From Rhizophagus irregularis (lineage: Eukaryota; Glomeromycota; Glomeromycetes; Glomerales; Glomeraceae), in assembly GCF_026210795.1 (NCBI RefSeq), contig NC_089453.1, forward strand, positions 2,730,501 to 2,794,500: 64,000 nucleotides of DNA, written 5' to 3'. Each line of letters opens with the position of its first letter. Position 1 is the first letter of the stretch. The translations under genes were made by a program, and so were the position numbers. Below the pieces are notes generated by a model. That model was not told where the DNA came from. It searched no databases and saw only the letters and a list, made by a program, of their open reading frames with translations. Below, in pieces: positions 37,332 to 49,209 of this stretch.

Positions 37332-38974
37332 TTAATAGTGATTTAATCGTAAATTATTTTTGTGCCTCAATGCACATTGTGGTGGAGAATAATTATATTC
37401 ACGTTCTGATAGTATGAATGAAACACATTCCCACAAACCGGTCTTAATGTTGCCGTGATTTGTTTTTAACTTATTTATATATTCATCATATTCCCCCACG
37501 ATCGAATTAAAGGCATTAGAAGTTTCCTCATCCCAATTGCACCTAATCCCTATAGATTAAATATATTTATTGTGAGCGACTCGTTGATGATTTATTTCGA
37601 TAATAATGGATACAGTACTCACCCCCATGATGATGATAGTTAGACTTCTTGTAAGTTGGATGCTTAATTATACCACTAATATCGGCAAACAATTTGGGTC
37701 CTACATCGTTATTCATTAAACATCGATCAACAATTTCGGGAGTAACTTTGTATGAGAAAAAAGTAACGAAGGGAAGAAAAAATATTATTAATATTATTAT
37801 TAATTATTTTTTTTATAAAATGCTGAAAGAACTGTAACTATACTTAGAATCTGATCACAGAAGAATGATCATACAACTTTTTAAAAACAAATAATGAATT
37901 AAACCAGGATATTAACCTTTATGACCATCAACTACTTTTTTAACATAAAAATTTAGTATCTTTTGAATTATTATTTGTTTTCGGTTATCTAGTAGTTTAT
38001 GCAGATGCTGAACTTTATGAAGTTGAAGCTCCCGGGTCCGTCTTAGCTGAATTCCAGTCTCATCTAAAAAAAAAAAAGGAAAGATAAAATATCAAACTTT
38101 AGAATGTTATTCATCATATTTTATTTATCGCAAGTGGATCGCGTCAACAAAATGAAAAACGGCGACATAACTCTTTCTAAAATAACATAAATGAAGTGAG
38201 ATATTAGAAATCGGCATTACCTGGACTTTGTTGAACCAAACTTAGATGAATTTGAATTTGCTGAATAAGTTGTTGACTTAACAAGATTGTACTTTTAAGC
38301 TGACGAATTTGATGATCGAAACTACTTCGCTCAATGGTACAAAAATGTTGAAATTGAAGTTGCAGATCATTTATCCGAATTTCAATTTCATCAACTCCGT
38401 CTAAAATAAAAAGAAAAAAGACAAAATATCACATTTTATTTATCACGTTTCAATTTATAAAGGGTTGCGTCGTCAGTGATTAAGGGGATGGCCAGAAATG
38501 ACGTAATTTAAATTTTAGGATTTTTGACCCCCCTCCCTATGTCATCATTCATTTTAGGAAATGTAAGATTAAAACATAATTCTGGCTAGAATTATATTAA
38601 CTACAAGTGTCTAAAAATAGAAGGTGTGTAACATCATCGTCTTAACCCCCTCCCCCTTAGGAAATGACGTCATTTCTGGCCATCCCCTAACTAGAAAACC
38701 AACATAAATTAAAAGAGATATTTACCTTCATGGGCACTAAAGTAACTTCGAAGAATGAGTTCCTGATTTTGCTGAATATTTGGAAAAATTTCATCTACAG
38801 CTTCATCTAATATAGAGGGGAAAAAAACAATATATACAGTATTTCATTTGTGAAAATAACGATATAACTTTTTAAAAGCAACGTATATTCACCTTGTGAA
38901 CCAGCATAATTTTGAATAGCTTGCGTATAATATTGTATGGTCCCTTGGACCCATTCATCAGCATTGTCCACCAT
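37332..38974 (-). CDS. Six-exon Myb/SANT-like protein with coiled-coil-like N-terminus
   Basis: Not visible as one ORF. Six minus-strand exons join into a 276-aa protein with no stop: 38974-38893, 38806-38726, 38400-38221, 38063-37917, 37745-37623 and 37549-37332. All five introns have GT...AG ends (one GTGAGT) and all are phase 1. Residues about 56-160 are Gln/Leu/Ile-rich with helical character (QLKSTILLSQQLIQQIQIHL) and could be a coiled coil. Residues 150-200 match the 41936 protein (KILNFYVKKV, then VTPEIVDRCL). Residues about 206-270 are a Myb/SANT-like domain with two of the usual tryptophans (CNWDEE, GLWECV) and SPPQCALRHKN, where helix 3 has histidine instead of tryptophan. Intron 2 holds a MITE. 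It is divergent from 41936-42807. Function is inferred as DNA binding. Confidence 0.85.
38484..38687. mobile_element. PIF/Harbinger-like MITE inside intron 2 of the Myb/SANT gene
   Basis: A 204-bp element with ends GGGGATGGCCAGAAATGACG and, reversed, the same 20 bases. TAA flanks it on both sides (38481-38483, 38688-38690), fitting the TWA target of PIF/Harbinger elements. It lies wholly within the 325-bp intron 38725-38401, so it accounts for that intron's length and leaves the exons intact. Confidence 0.82.
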
Positions 38975-39060
38975 GTTAGATAGAAACAAAAATAAAATGC
39001 AAAAAGGAAAAAAAGTCTTTCAAATCACCGAAATCACCGTCATAATATATGTTTTCTTGG

Positions 39061-39082
39061 TCTAATCCAACTGATAAAAATG
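39061..39082 (-). promoter_or_regulatory. Upstream TTGGATTAGA element of the 38974 gene
   Basis: Read on the gene strand it is CATTTTTATCAGTTGGATT followed by AGA, about 90 bp before the ATG. A second copy (CATTTTTATCTATTGGATT, AGA) lies at 39302-39323. The paralogue at 41936 has CATTTTTGTCAACTGGATT, AGA at 41751-41772, in the same orientation relative to its gene. Conservation across paralogues suggests a regulatory site. Confidence 0.5.
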
Positions 39083-39323
39083 TTGAACAGCTTGTTAAAA
39101 ATGTGATGAAATATAATATTTATCCGGCTTAATCCAATTCAAATTAACAGATAAATAAATAAATAGAAACGAATTGGATTTGATTGCATGATCATCCGCA
39201 TTTGAGCACTATTATCTACAAAAGTTATTACTAAAAAGCAAAAATAAAAAACAAAAAATAAAAAAGTCCTTCCAATCATTGTATGGTATATTTTTTCTTA
39301 ATCTAATCCAATAGATAAAAATG

Positions 39324-41750
39324 TTGAAGGAATAATGAGAATTCTAAAGTCCTTGTTAAAATAAATTTAATTTTATCCGACATATAAATCGGAGATGAAT
39401 TGGATTGCATGATCGACATAACACAATAAATTGGATTTTATTTACAAATCAGGTTAAAAATATGATAAAGTTCTCGAAAAATTTGAATCAAATTAAAGTA
39501 ACGAAAAGCTAGCATTCATTCAAAGCATCTTCAGCAGCAATTATTTACTCCGATTAAGACGACATTACCATATTGAAAAAGAAAATTTTGTATTTGATAA
39601 ATTATTACTGCGTTAAACAAATATCAGCATCAGGTTACACATTCATTTAACTGTGTAAACACATACAGTTACGAGTTAAATGCCAATTCAGAAACTAATT
39701 TAGCAATGTCACAAGCAGCTATTTATAATTACGTTGATTCAATAAAACAATTTTATATATTATAAATAAACTATAAAATAAATTTCCCCGTAAAAGAATA
39801 TTCTATTGAAAGAGCGTAAATCTAATACAAAATGGTATCTTTGAACCTGAAATGTCAGAAAATTTTTTGACGGAAATATCCAAATTGTCTCTGTACGGGT
39901 GGCAGATATATAGAGTCGGCTGCTTACAACTATTTCGGAACGAAATTTTTTATGATAATAAAAAGCGACTGAAAATAACTAAAAAAACATGACTTGTTTT
40001 CATTTTTATTATTTTAATTTTTGTGACTAAGTGTGATCACATCATAAGTCAACAAACATTTTTTGATTTTTTGTAATAATTTCTATTTACAATAAACACT
40101 ATATTGTTATATGTAAACTATTCATTTAATTGTGACGCAAATAAATGAATGAATGTGATCGCCAAAATACGCAAAACTGAAAAAAATCAGCAATATATAT
40201 TATCTTACTTAATTATTAAAAGAATTAATTTGACAATCCAGATTTCTTGAAATTAATAATCTAATAACAGAGATCTTGGAACCTATAAATTTAAAAAATT
40301 TTGAAATCGTTTTAATATTTCCATATAAATTACAAGCTTGTGGATATTAATTAAATATGCGGCTTGTCGATCATTTGTTTTTCCCTATGATTTATTAGTA
40401 AAGATTCGTCACATGTAAACTTTAATTTTTATCCTTTGTCTTTGTTCGAACTAAATGAAGATGGGCTAATTTATGTAGTACAAATTTTTAATTGGTGATT
40501 GGAGCTGCGCCGTGACTGATATCTGATATTTACATGTTTTTCCCACATTTATTTATTGATAATACTTTATGATAGTATTTACCTATGATTTTCTTTATTT
40601 TAATATCAGATATGAAAATTTTAATTAATTAATGCACAACTGATGATTTAGTTCGTAATTTACAGATAATATCTCTTTAACCATATTCGTTTCATAGACA
40701 ATTCTTTATCATCTTATAATCTATCTTTGCATTGAAATTTTTATTTTTTCCACAAGTAATTATGTTTTATAAAATTTTCTTGATTTATTTATCGGATTAG
40801 ATTAACAAATTTCAAACAACGTAATTATAATGGGTTGGCATAGCTAAATACAACATATTAAAATTCTGTGTTCCGTTTATTATAAAATATATGTGCTAGT
40901 GTTACTGTCAAAATTTTAATTATATGAAAAATATAAAATTCAGATCGTCATTTTTTTTTTAAAAAAAAAAGGGAATGACAATAATGTAGATCATGATAAA
41001 AATGGTTACCTTGATAAACAAACAATATATATACAGTATATTAGCAATCCAATCTAATAAATTTTGATAATTTTGGCACGGAAAATATTTATTTAGGATA
41101 CGTTTTCATGGGACGATCTTTTTATAACTTGTTTCAGATACCTGAAAGTCAAAAAAAAAAAAAATCTCAATGATCGAAGCAATAAATGTTGTCCTTGATA
41201 ATGATTTAAATTAATCTATTAGGTTTCCTTCAATCTGATTTCGATTCGAAATTTTCTAAAATCGAAGAGAAAACATTTGAATTTATCATATGATTTTGAT
41301 TAAATTATGTCATCGAATATATAGAATATAATAACAATGATAACAATGTATTTTTTTAGAGATTGAATTGTAAATTATTATTTGGAATTATATTAATAAC
41401 TATGATATCAGGAATCTCTGTGTGTGGGACTGCCATGAAGGAGATCTCTTGCTCCTCGAAAAAATCACGTACAACTGCCCACTTCGGTTCATTGAGGTAT
41501 CTGCAAATAAGAATTACTGCGTCACATAACACATACCTTCCCCATCCTCCTTAAAAAATTATATTAATAATATTACTATTTTTATTTTAATATTTTAAAC
41601 CAACCAAAAATCATTAATTTGTGTCGCATATGATGTTCGACGATCGTTCTGAAGTCAAATCCAATAGATTAGATTTGGCTTGGATCATCGTTTAAAATAA
41701 AGTTCATTTGCATTTTTGACAAGAAAAATTTTTTTATTTTTTTTATTCAT
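39324..41750. other. Long intergenic between divergent paralogues
   Basis: No gene seen. Includes the left copy (39632-40340) of a segment repeated inverted at 61785-62793, and further TAATCCAAT/ATTGGATT words near 39171, 39412 and 41048. Confidence 0.5.
39632..40340. repeat. Inverted repeat copy A (partner 61785-62793)
   Basis: Sequence from GTTACACATTCATTTAACTG through CTAATAACAGAGATCTTGG to TTTCCATATAAATTACAAGC is present, reverse-complemented and with small gaps, at 61785-62793. The partner has an extra block of about 360 bp near 61895-62255. Identity looks high by eye. Confidence 0.8.
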
Positions 41751-41774
41751 CATTTTTGTCAACTGGATTAGATT
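41751..41774 (+). promoter_or_regulatory. Upstream TGGATTAGA element of the 41936 gene
   Basis: CATTTTTGTCAACTGGATT then AGATT, about 165 bp before the ATG, matching the element upstream of the 38974 gene. A further AATCCAATAGATTAGATTTG lies near 41658. Confidence 0.5.
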
Positions 41775-41935
41775 AAAAAAATAGTTCTGACAATGTTTTC
41801 ACTTATTAATGTGGAGTTGTTACTCTTTTTATTTTTATTTTTTAATTTTCATTATTATTTCTTCTCTATCATCTTTTTCTTTTTTCTCATCTTTTTTATT
41901 TTTAAAAAAAAAAACTAGTATCTAATATTCTAATC

Positions 41936-42807
41936 ATGGATTTCAATTATTCTTATTCTACATTTTTCGAAAACAAAATAGAAGAAAATAAAATAACTCG
42001 CGATACTTTCGAAAATCAAGGTGACACCCAAAGGGAAGAACTTCAACACAGGACTTCTGGCACAACTTACGTTTCTTCGGAGATTCAAAGAAACATCCAA
42101 AGTGATGACTTAGAAGAAGAAATCCAACAATGCAAAATTTCGCTTGATAGTATAATTCAAAAAGGTCCTATTGATACAGTAATTCGATCTATAGTAAATT
42201 TCTATGCTGAAAAGTTACGAAATAATAAAGGTTAATTTTTTTTTTTACCTGTATTGCACTCAGAAACTTGTATCACTAATATTTTCCATAAAAACATAAG
42301 TGTCTTAGTCACTAAAATTACTTTTCTCATACAAAAATAGTCACCTACAATATTGTTGAGAAATGCTTAACGGAATATCGCAAAAATGCAAATACATATA
42401 AACCAAAAGAACCTGAATTATTCATTGAAATTAGTAAGTCAATTGGACATAAAAAATATTGTAAGACTTACTATAAAAATAATGATGATGGTAGGTAATC
42501 TTTTTATCATGTTTAACACTTTAATACTTTAACGTCATAAATCTTCACTCACGATATATAATTATATACGTATTTATATACTATGAAAGGAAAAAAATGT
42601 GACTGGGATAAAAAAGCTAACGATAATTTCAAATTAATCATTGGAAAATATGAAAGTTATACAAATAAATTAAAATCAAACCGTGGTAATATTAAAACTG
42701 GATTTTGGGAATATGTATGTTTTATTTTGTCAAAGCATGGGCATAATAATTATACTCCGACACAATGCGCAGTGAAGTACAAGAATTGTAAAGCTAAAAA
42801 AAAGTAA
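41936..42807 (+). CDS. Three-exon Myb/SANT-like protein, paralogue of the 38974 gene
   Basis: Exons 41936-42230, 42341-42490 and 42590-42807 join through two phase-1 GT...AG introns into a 220-aa protein without stops. Residues 1-75 are acidic and polar. Residues about 70-148 include IRSIVNFYAEKLRNNK and VTYNIVEKCLTEYR, aligning with KILNFYVKKV and VTPEIVDRCL of the minus-strand gene. Residues about 150-215 are a Myb/SANT-like domain: CDWDKKANDNF, NRGNIKTGFWEYV and TPTQCAVKYKN, where helix 3 has tyrosine in the usual third tryptophan position. It ends in a short Lys-rich tail. The first exon ends at 42230, and reading on would stop at 42235. It is divergent from 37332-38974, with a shared upstream element. 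A DNA-binding regulator is the likely role; targets are unknown. Confidence 0.85.
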
Positions 42808-43296
42808 TTTAACGTTATATCCTTTTTCTTGAGATAAAATTATAAATTATTGTTTTATTGTTTTACTTTTAATTTTTTTTTTAAAAAAAAGCCTTGATGT
42901 GGGAGGGATTTTATACTTTTTTTTTGTCTTATTTTATTTTATTTTATTTATTACATATTCACTTAAAAATAAAATATTTTAACGTTCTTTATTAAGTAAA
43001 TAAATAATGATGAGCAAAAATGGTAAATTTTCATTCAAAAATTGCAACGCATGATGATCTTCCGTTGTAAAAAAAAAATTTCATTCTTCTATTTCTATAT
43101 TGACAATAATTCAATGTCTTTCAATCATAATTTGCATTAATAAAGTAATTAATAAGGAGTAGGACTAACATGTTTTGTTTATTAAATATTTAAAACATGG
43201 GGCAAATATCCAAATGAAATCTGGTCATATTTATATTTTTAAAATACTGTATCTGGAGAATTTAACACTAATACATATACCGTATTTTTCTGTTAG

Positions 43297-43397
43297 TAAG
43301 CACCCCCGAAAATAAGAGCCCATGGCCAGAATTATGGCTATTTTGGCCAGAATTATGAGGATCTTGGCGCCGGCATTAAGTGCAAAAAGGGTGCTTA
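43297..43397. mobile_element. Short MITE with TAAGCACCC ends
   Basis: A 101-bp block bounded by TAAGCACCC and GGGTGCTTA. Inside are two copies of TGGCCAGAATTATG. Similar TGGCCAGAATTAT words near 15710 suggest a wider family. Target site unclear. Confidence 0.5.
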
Positions 43398-43689
43398 TTA
43401 CAAGTTCTTATATAATTTATACAACCTACTAAGGAATACATTTTAACTCCATTAGTAGCTCATAATCCAGTGATTTTTGATTAGTAAGAATACATTTAAA
43501 AATAAGAATAATAAGTTACAAAACATATATCATAAATAGAAAATTTCCCAAATTGTCATCGCGCTGACACCTGACAACATCCCAAAAAAATTTGACCTCG
43601 AAAACCTTAGAACGGAAGTTTAAATATACTAAGAAGTAAGAAACAAATATGAAAGACCGTCAGTAATTAAGGATTTCTGTACTTCATAT

Positions 43690-43950
43690 ATTTATTGTAG
43701 ATTATCAAATTTTTTAATGCGTCAAATTCTAACAAAATAAATATTTTTTTTTAATTTCAAATAATAATTCTCGTTTGCTAACTTTGGGGACTTCTAATCA
43801 AATGCTTTACTGTCATTACATTATGCAAGAGGAAATACACTTCCGGTTTGCAATTAATGAACATTTCTATGATTTGATGTACGATAAGCTTAATCGAAAT
43901 TGTTCATTTCAGCGCCAAAATTTATCAACTGCCTCACTGGACATTTCCAG
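43690..43950. repeat. Direct repeat copy (partner about 61540-61760)
   Basis: From ATTGTAGATTATCAAATTTT through ATTCTCGTTTGCTAACTTTG to AAGCTTAATCGAAATTGTTC, the sequence recurs in the same orientation near 61540-61760. The middle part differs, and the rest is nearly identical. Confidence 0.75.
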
Positions 43951-44429
43951 CGCAGCACCAATCACTAATTAAAAATTTTGTACTACATAAATTAGCCTAT
44001 CTTCATTTGGTTTAGGACAAGTGGACAACGTGGACAACGACTCTCAAAATAATTATAAGTTTTTTAAATACATTAAAAGTAATACGTATGAACTTTCAAA
44101 TGGCACTAATTTTATTAAATACCTCACTCCCTTAAAATATTTCAATATATAAATAAGGCTTTTCTATGACTTTTTGACCTTTAAACTGAGATCCTTCTGG
44201 CAATATAAGTTCTTTCGCGAAGATTTTAACACGAAATGTCGACCGTCAATATAGTGTATTATTGGTCAGAAGTTTATATGTATATTGTTGAAAGATTGGC
44301 TGATAAAAATCCTTTATTAATAACGGTAAATATATTACAATGTTTCTTTATAAAATACATTAATACAAAATATTGATACTAATAATTTATTTATTTAGAC
44401 TTAATTATTTTCGTTCTCGTTCCTCTCTT

Positions 44430-47400
44430 AACAACCTATCATTACGGGTTCGTGTTGTACCCATTTTATTACGCGTTGTCTATCCTACATATTTTCAGTT
44501 TGATTATTTGCTATGATATATTCCAATTATTCAATTGTTGAATCACTAGTGGTTCTAAAATGATAATTCTTGTGTATGGGTTGTTCTTTTGGTATGTATG
44601 GTTGGGCGGGATTTTGAATTGGGTCTGGAGGAGAATGAATAGCTTGTATATTAGGAAGATTCTGAATTTCTGCATTAGGGTTATATTGCGAGAGAACACT
44701 AGAATTTAAATGTATATTTTGTAAATTGTTGTAATATTTTGGTCAAAAGAATTATTGGAATTAGAAGGCATACTAGATGAATGTTGTGATTCATTAAATT
44801 TGAATTTGAAGATTGAGTCGTGAATATATTAGATGGCAATTCATGTTGTTCTCCATCTTTATTACCTCTACCACGACCCCTAGTATTATTATTAGATGTT
44901 TTCATATTTTGTTATTTTATAATATCCAATATTTTTTGCTCTTCTGCCCTGTTTTTCGCGGTTTAAAATGTCTTGTTTTAATATAACTCTTCTCCTATTG
45001 AATAACAAAATTAAATAATCTGTTCCGTCCTTCAAATGTATATTCTGCGGTCATATTAGATAATTCTGAAATATCTTCAAAAAGAGAATTATCCATTAGA
45101 TTATCAAATGCTATAATAAGTTGATTTATTACATTCCAAGTAATTTCTTTACGAGATTTTACTGCCCGATCACCTTGATGTGCAACATTATCATCTAAAA
45201 ATTCAATTAAAAACAGATTAATTCGATCCCTTTCATTTGAACAGCTTTAATCTGATTTTTAAGTTGATCGATATTAAGGATTTCCGGATATATTTTGTTT
45301 AATATATTTAACCCCAGGGTTTCTAAAGTCTCGTCAAACAAAGAAATGGTTTTCTCGATTAATATTAATGGAACAAGCATGTTTTAATAATTCTTTGATT
45401 CAGGATGTTTTGCTAAATGTGCTAGATTAAAGGCAACTGATGGGGCATAATTAAGTTTACCGACTACAATGCAAATGCAGAAAGTGATTCATGCTGCATT
45501 TCAAAATTTCCCATCCGAAATAAAGATACCAAATCTTTTATTAAATTATTGTCTTCATACATTATTTGTTCAATTGTTTTATTATATTTTTTTAAATGAA
45601 AATGAAGTGCGATACTCGACAGGTAGATCAATAATCAACTATTGCTTCTAATTTATCTAGAAATTTAGTTCCCAAATAAGCTGCCGCTAAATTAATATAC
45701 CAAATCCTGAAAAAATTGTAATAAGAACACTACATATGTCCTTACTTGTATGCCATTGACCCAGGATTATTCTAGTGTATGCATGATTTTCAAGATAAAG
45801 TATTGTTCTTCGAAATATTGCTTCATCGGAAACAATATCCATATATTTATTATTATCTAAATTAAAATCTTGTAAAAACATATCACATGCTTCAAATATT
45901 CCTTCATTTGAAATTGATTTATTTCCAGCTTCTAAAATAACTACATTGGCTGGTATAATTTGCTGATGTATATCGGGTAAATCAAAATCTTGAAAGTATT
46001 TGAAAGTATTTTCTAAGTTTGAAAATTGATGATCTTAAGGATATTAACTTTGCCTTACAAATTTATTAAAACAACAAATACATAATTGGATTAAATCGGA
46101 CTCATTACATGTTTTTTACTTCGACAGCGCGTCGGTGGGACAAAAACCTGATGAAAGTTAGAAATAAATTGTTGAGCTTTAATATTCTCACCCCAAAAGT
46201 TTTAAAGTTGAAGTATCAGATAAAGGAAGAATGTGAAGTAAGCAATATCATACGTACCGTTGCATGTATTGTATTTCTTGTTTGATCAAAAATATTTGAA
46301 TAAGCGAATGTTTTCTCTTTTAAATCTATATATCAATATTCCAAATATCATCACCTATCCAAAGTCTTTCACGCGGATTTGCTGCTTTTATTCTAATATT
46401 TTCTTATTTACGTTCATGTCTTTGAGTATGTGCAACTGCATTAAGTGTTGTAAAGTAACTGATGAAGTTGGGCGGTAAAATTTGGGATTCTTAAAAGTGA
46501 ATCAAGCATAGTTAGAAGTCAAAGATGAAGACCAGGAAAAGCAACATGAAAAATTATAGACATAAGAAAAATTCTAAGAGTACTATTTGGATCGAAAGAA
46601 GTTGTAGGTTTGTTATCAACTAGTTTTTTTCTATTAATTTCTTTAAATTTTGACATTTGTCACGTATTAATTTTAATCCCGAAAAAAAATTGGAAAGTAA
46701 AAAAGGAGATAATATTATGATGTTCAACTAAAGAATTTGGATTTTCAAATAAATTTTTGTTTTATTAATGTTTTTTCTATTTTTTAACCAAATTCTAAAC
46801 TTGCTTGTTCATTAAATTCTTTATATTCATAATTAAAAAAAATCTAATTTATTTAATTTAAAAGAAGCTTTAATAATAAAGGGGCTGGGAATGATATTAA
46901 GAGGGTTAAATTCTTTAGAAATAGACATATTAGATACATGTTGTGAAGAAGGTAAAAGTTGTAAAAGATTAATTGCTTCACGAGATAATTATATTCGGCT
47001 ACATAAAGTAGCCAATTAGCTATTAAACGAAGAGAATCTATGACATCATTTTTGTGAGAATTAAGACTAGCTTTTCCTTTTATTCCAGATCTTTGATGAA
47101 AATGTCCACCATGTTTTTCATAACAAGAAGAGTGATTTTTTATTAGATAAACTAGGATATAAAATTGGTTGAATTTCTGTTAAAGAAGTACAATGATATA
47201 GACCACCACAAGGGACTTGTAAATCACGATCAACTAATGTCCAAGAATGTTGATCACATTGCTCACCACGGGTATAAAAAGTCTTATTGATATTACAAAA
47301 AAGACATTTCCTATTGCTAATAAAACCCAAAGAAGAATTCTTAGTTCCTTTTGCATTTTTCACATGTAATTTAGTTTTGATGTGAATAACAAACTCCTGA

Positions 47401-48250
47401 TGAAGCCAAATCATCATTTAACTTACGAACTATTTCACTATCAATTTCCCTAGATACAAAATATTTTTTATACAACGTAAATTTTGTGAACTTCCACAGG
47501 AACGAATTCACCATTAAAATTATCTATTAAAACACAAGTAGTAAATTTCAGCCAAGAGTCGAGTGGATTTATCTTCATATAAGTTTACGACAAACGATCA
47601 TTGGAAATAAAGCGTGGAATCGTCCCAATCTTCACCCCACTAAAAGCTTGCAGCTTGTAAAATATTAACTTACAATCATCACCCAAAATAATTGTTTGAG
47701 GCTGGATCTTAGTTGACTTTGTTGGCTCAGAAATTTCAATTAGTTGTATTTCATTAGTAAATCAGTTGCCATAGAAATTACGGATTCATCTAATATATAA
47801 TCATCTATATTATCAGTAATAGTTGAAAAATAACGGCTGATTGAAAAGCATTTGTATCTAATTGAAAAAAATTAGGATTATTTGTATATCCTTCGCTATT
47901 TAAATAAATATTACTATCTTCAAATGTATCCTCCTCAGGTATTACATCGTCCAAATACTTATTAATATCATTTAAATTAACATACTAGTCATTGTCCATA
48001 CTTTTAAAGTCAAAATCGTTATTCTTCTTCCATAAAACTAACGTCGTCATAATCATGAAGGTCAGGTTTGTTTATGTTGCTTGCAAAATTAAGAATTTGT
48101 AAGTTCAAATTTAACAAAAATGACCAACTTTATAAGGAGATTCTTCTAACTTGTTATTAATAAACAACTCTTGGAGAGACGGTGAGAAAAATATTTTTTT
48201 ACGCATATTGATTGGGTAAAAATTTATAGTTTACATATGACGAATTTTTG
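44430..48250 (-). pseudogene. Large broken coding region, family not recognised
   Basis: The minus strand shows many coding-like pieces in shifting frames. A start-like MRKKIFFSPSLQELFINNK lies near 48200. An open piece at 47118-47417 has CLFCNINKTFYTRGEQCDQH and a Cys-Gly-Gly-Tyr-His segment, then GGHFHQRSGIKGKASL and VIDSLRLIANWLLYVAEYN near 47000-47110. Leu/Ile-rich stretches lie at 45000-46000. Near 44905 a separate ATG opens a frame with an arginine-glycine motif (TRGRGRGNKDG) and a Pro/Asn-rich tail split over two frames to 44513. The Cys/His spacing suggests a zinc-binding segment. I have a weak memory of similar long ORFs in Rhizophagus but no name. Stops throughout make it a pseudogene or a dead mobile element. 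Confidence 0.5.
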
Positions 48251-48269
48251 AATATTTACTAATAAATGT

Positions 48270-48905
48270 AAAAAAAAAAAAAGTGATTGACAAGCTGCAT
48301 ATTTGATCCGCGCACATGATCCGGATGATTATTTTCGGTATTAAATTATAAAACTTTTTATTGATCCTTTACGCCACACACCACCTTTCTTTCTTTTACG
48401 AAATATTTTTCTAAAAAATTGTTAACATGTCATATCAACAACAAAATAAGGTTTGTAAAGGGTGACATTATACTAGAGAAAGTTTTAATGAAAAAGGAAT
48501 TATTTTGAAAAAAATATTACAAGATCACATTCAATAAAAAAACAGAAAATCTGACGTATAAATAATTCTAATCATATTGAAAATATTTTAAGTGTGAAAT
48601 TGGGCGTTATAGTTATATATGGGTTTACATATTAAATCAGAAAAAGGACACTCTTCTTTTGACATAGCATGTTTAATAATATTTCATATTTGTAATGTAT
48701 AAGAACTAATTAGGTATATTTACAAATAAAATACATGATCTATTATAGCGAAAGTAAGTAAAATGTAGTATCTTAATAGTTTATTATAATAAAATTAAAA
48801 GTACATAAAATAACTTTAAAATATTTTTTGCCAATAAAGAAATACATCGTCCGGATCATGTGCGCAGATCATGTGTAACCTGGCAACAAATCCGGCCTTG
48901 TTCCG
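48270..48905. mobile_element. Unsplit relative of the 17-19 kb long-TIR element
   Basis: Left end (TTTGATCCGCGCACATGATC, CGGATGATTATTTT) and right end (CGTCCGGATCATGTGCGCAG, then GTAACCTGGCAAC) are inverted repeats. Its left half matches the right half of the 17049-19372 element reversed (CACACCACCTTTCTTT, TAGTATCTTAATAGTTTA), and its right half matches that element's left (AAATAACTTTA, TTGCCAATAAAGAAATAC). It is an empty version without the LINE, in opposite orientation. The outermost TIR bases are eroded. Confidence 0.75.
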
Positions 48906-49209
48906 TTTTTCTAGTACGGTAAATATTCACGCAGAGGTTAAGAAACTGGAGAATTGTTTCTATCTTATAAACTTTTTTTTTTTAATGATTTAGAATAAAT
49001 ATAAATAATAAATAAATAAATAAATAGTGCTATAGTTAATAAATTGTGAGATATGACATTTTAAAATATGAACGGATCGGTTCTTATGATAAAAAAAAAA
49101 GTAGAAAGATGCATGATTAAAAATATTTTTTAAAAAAAACCCTCCAACTAATTCACGTGCGATAACTTCGAATTCTGCGGATTTACTCCACGAAAACATT
49201 AAATTCATG
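48906..49209. other. Intergenic
   Basis: AT-rich; nothing recognised. Confidence 0.5.

Larger units (their letters stand above)
42808..44429. other. Intergenic with MITE and repeat
   Basis: No convincing gene. The small frame at 43775-43972 lies in a segment whose second copy (about 61600-61750) carries a stop, so I do not call it coding. Confidence 0.45.

Noticed and set aside
43775-43972. Small ORF of 65 aa
   Set aside because: Its second copy near 61600-61750 carries a stop and the surrounding sequence diverges the same way as non-coding DNA.
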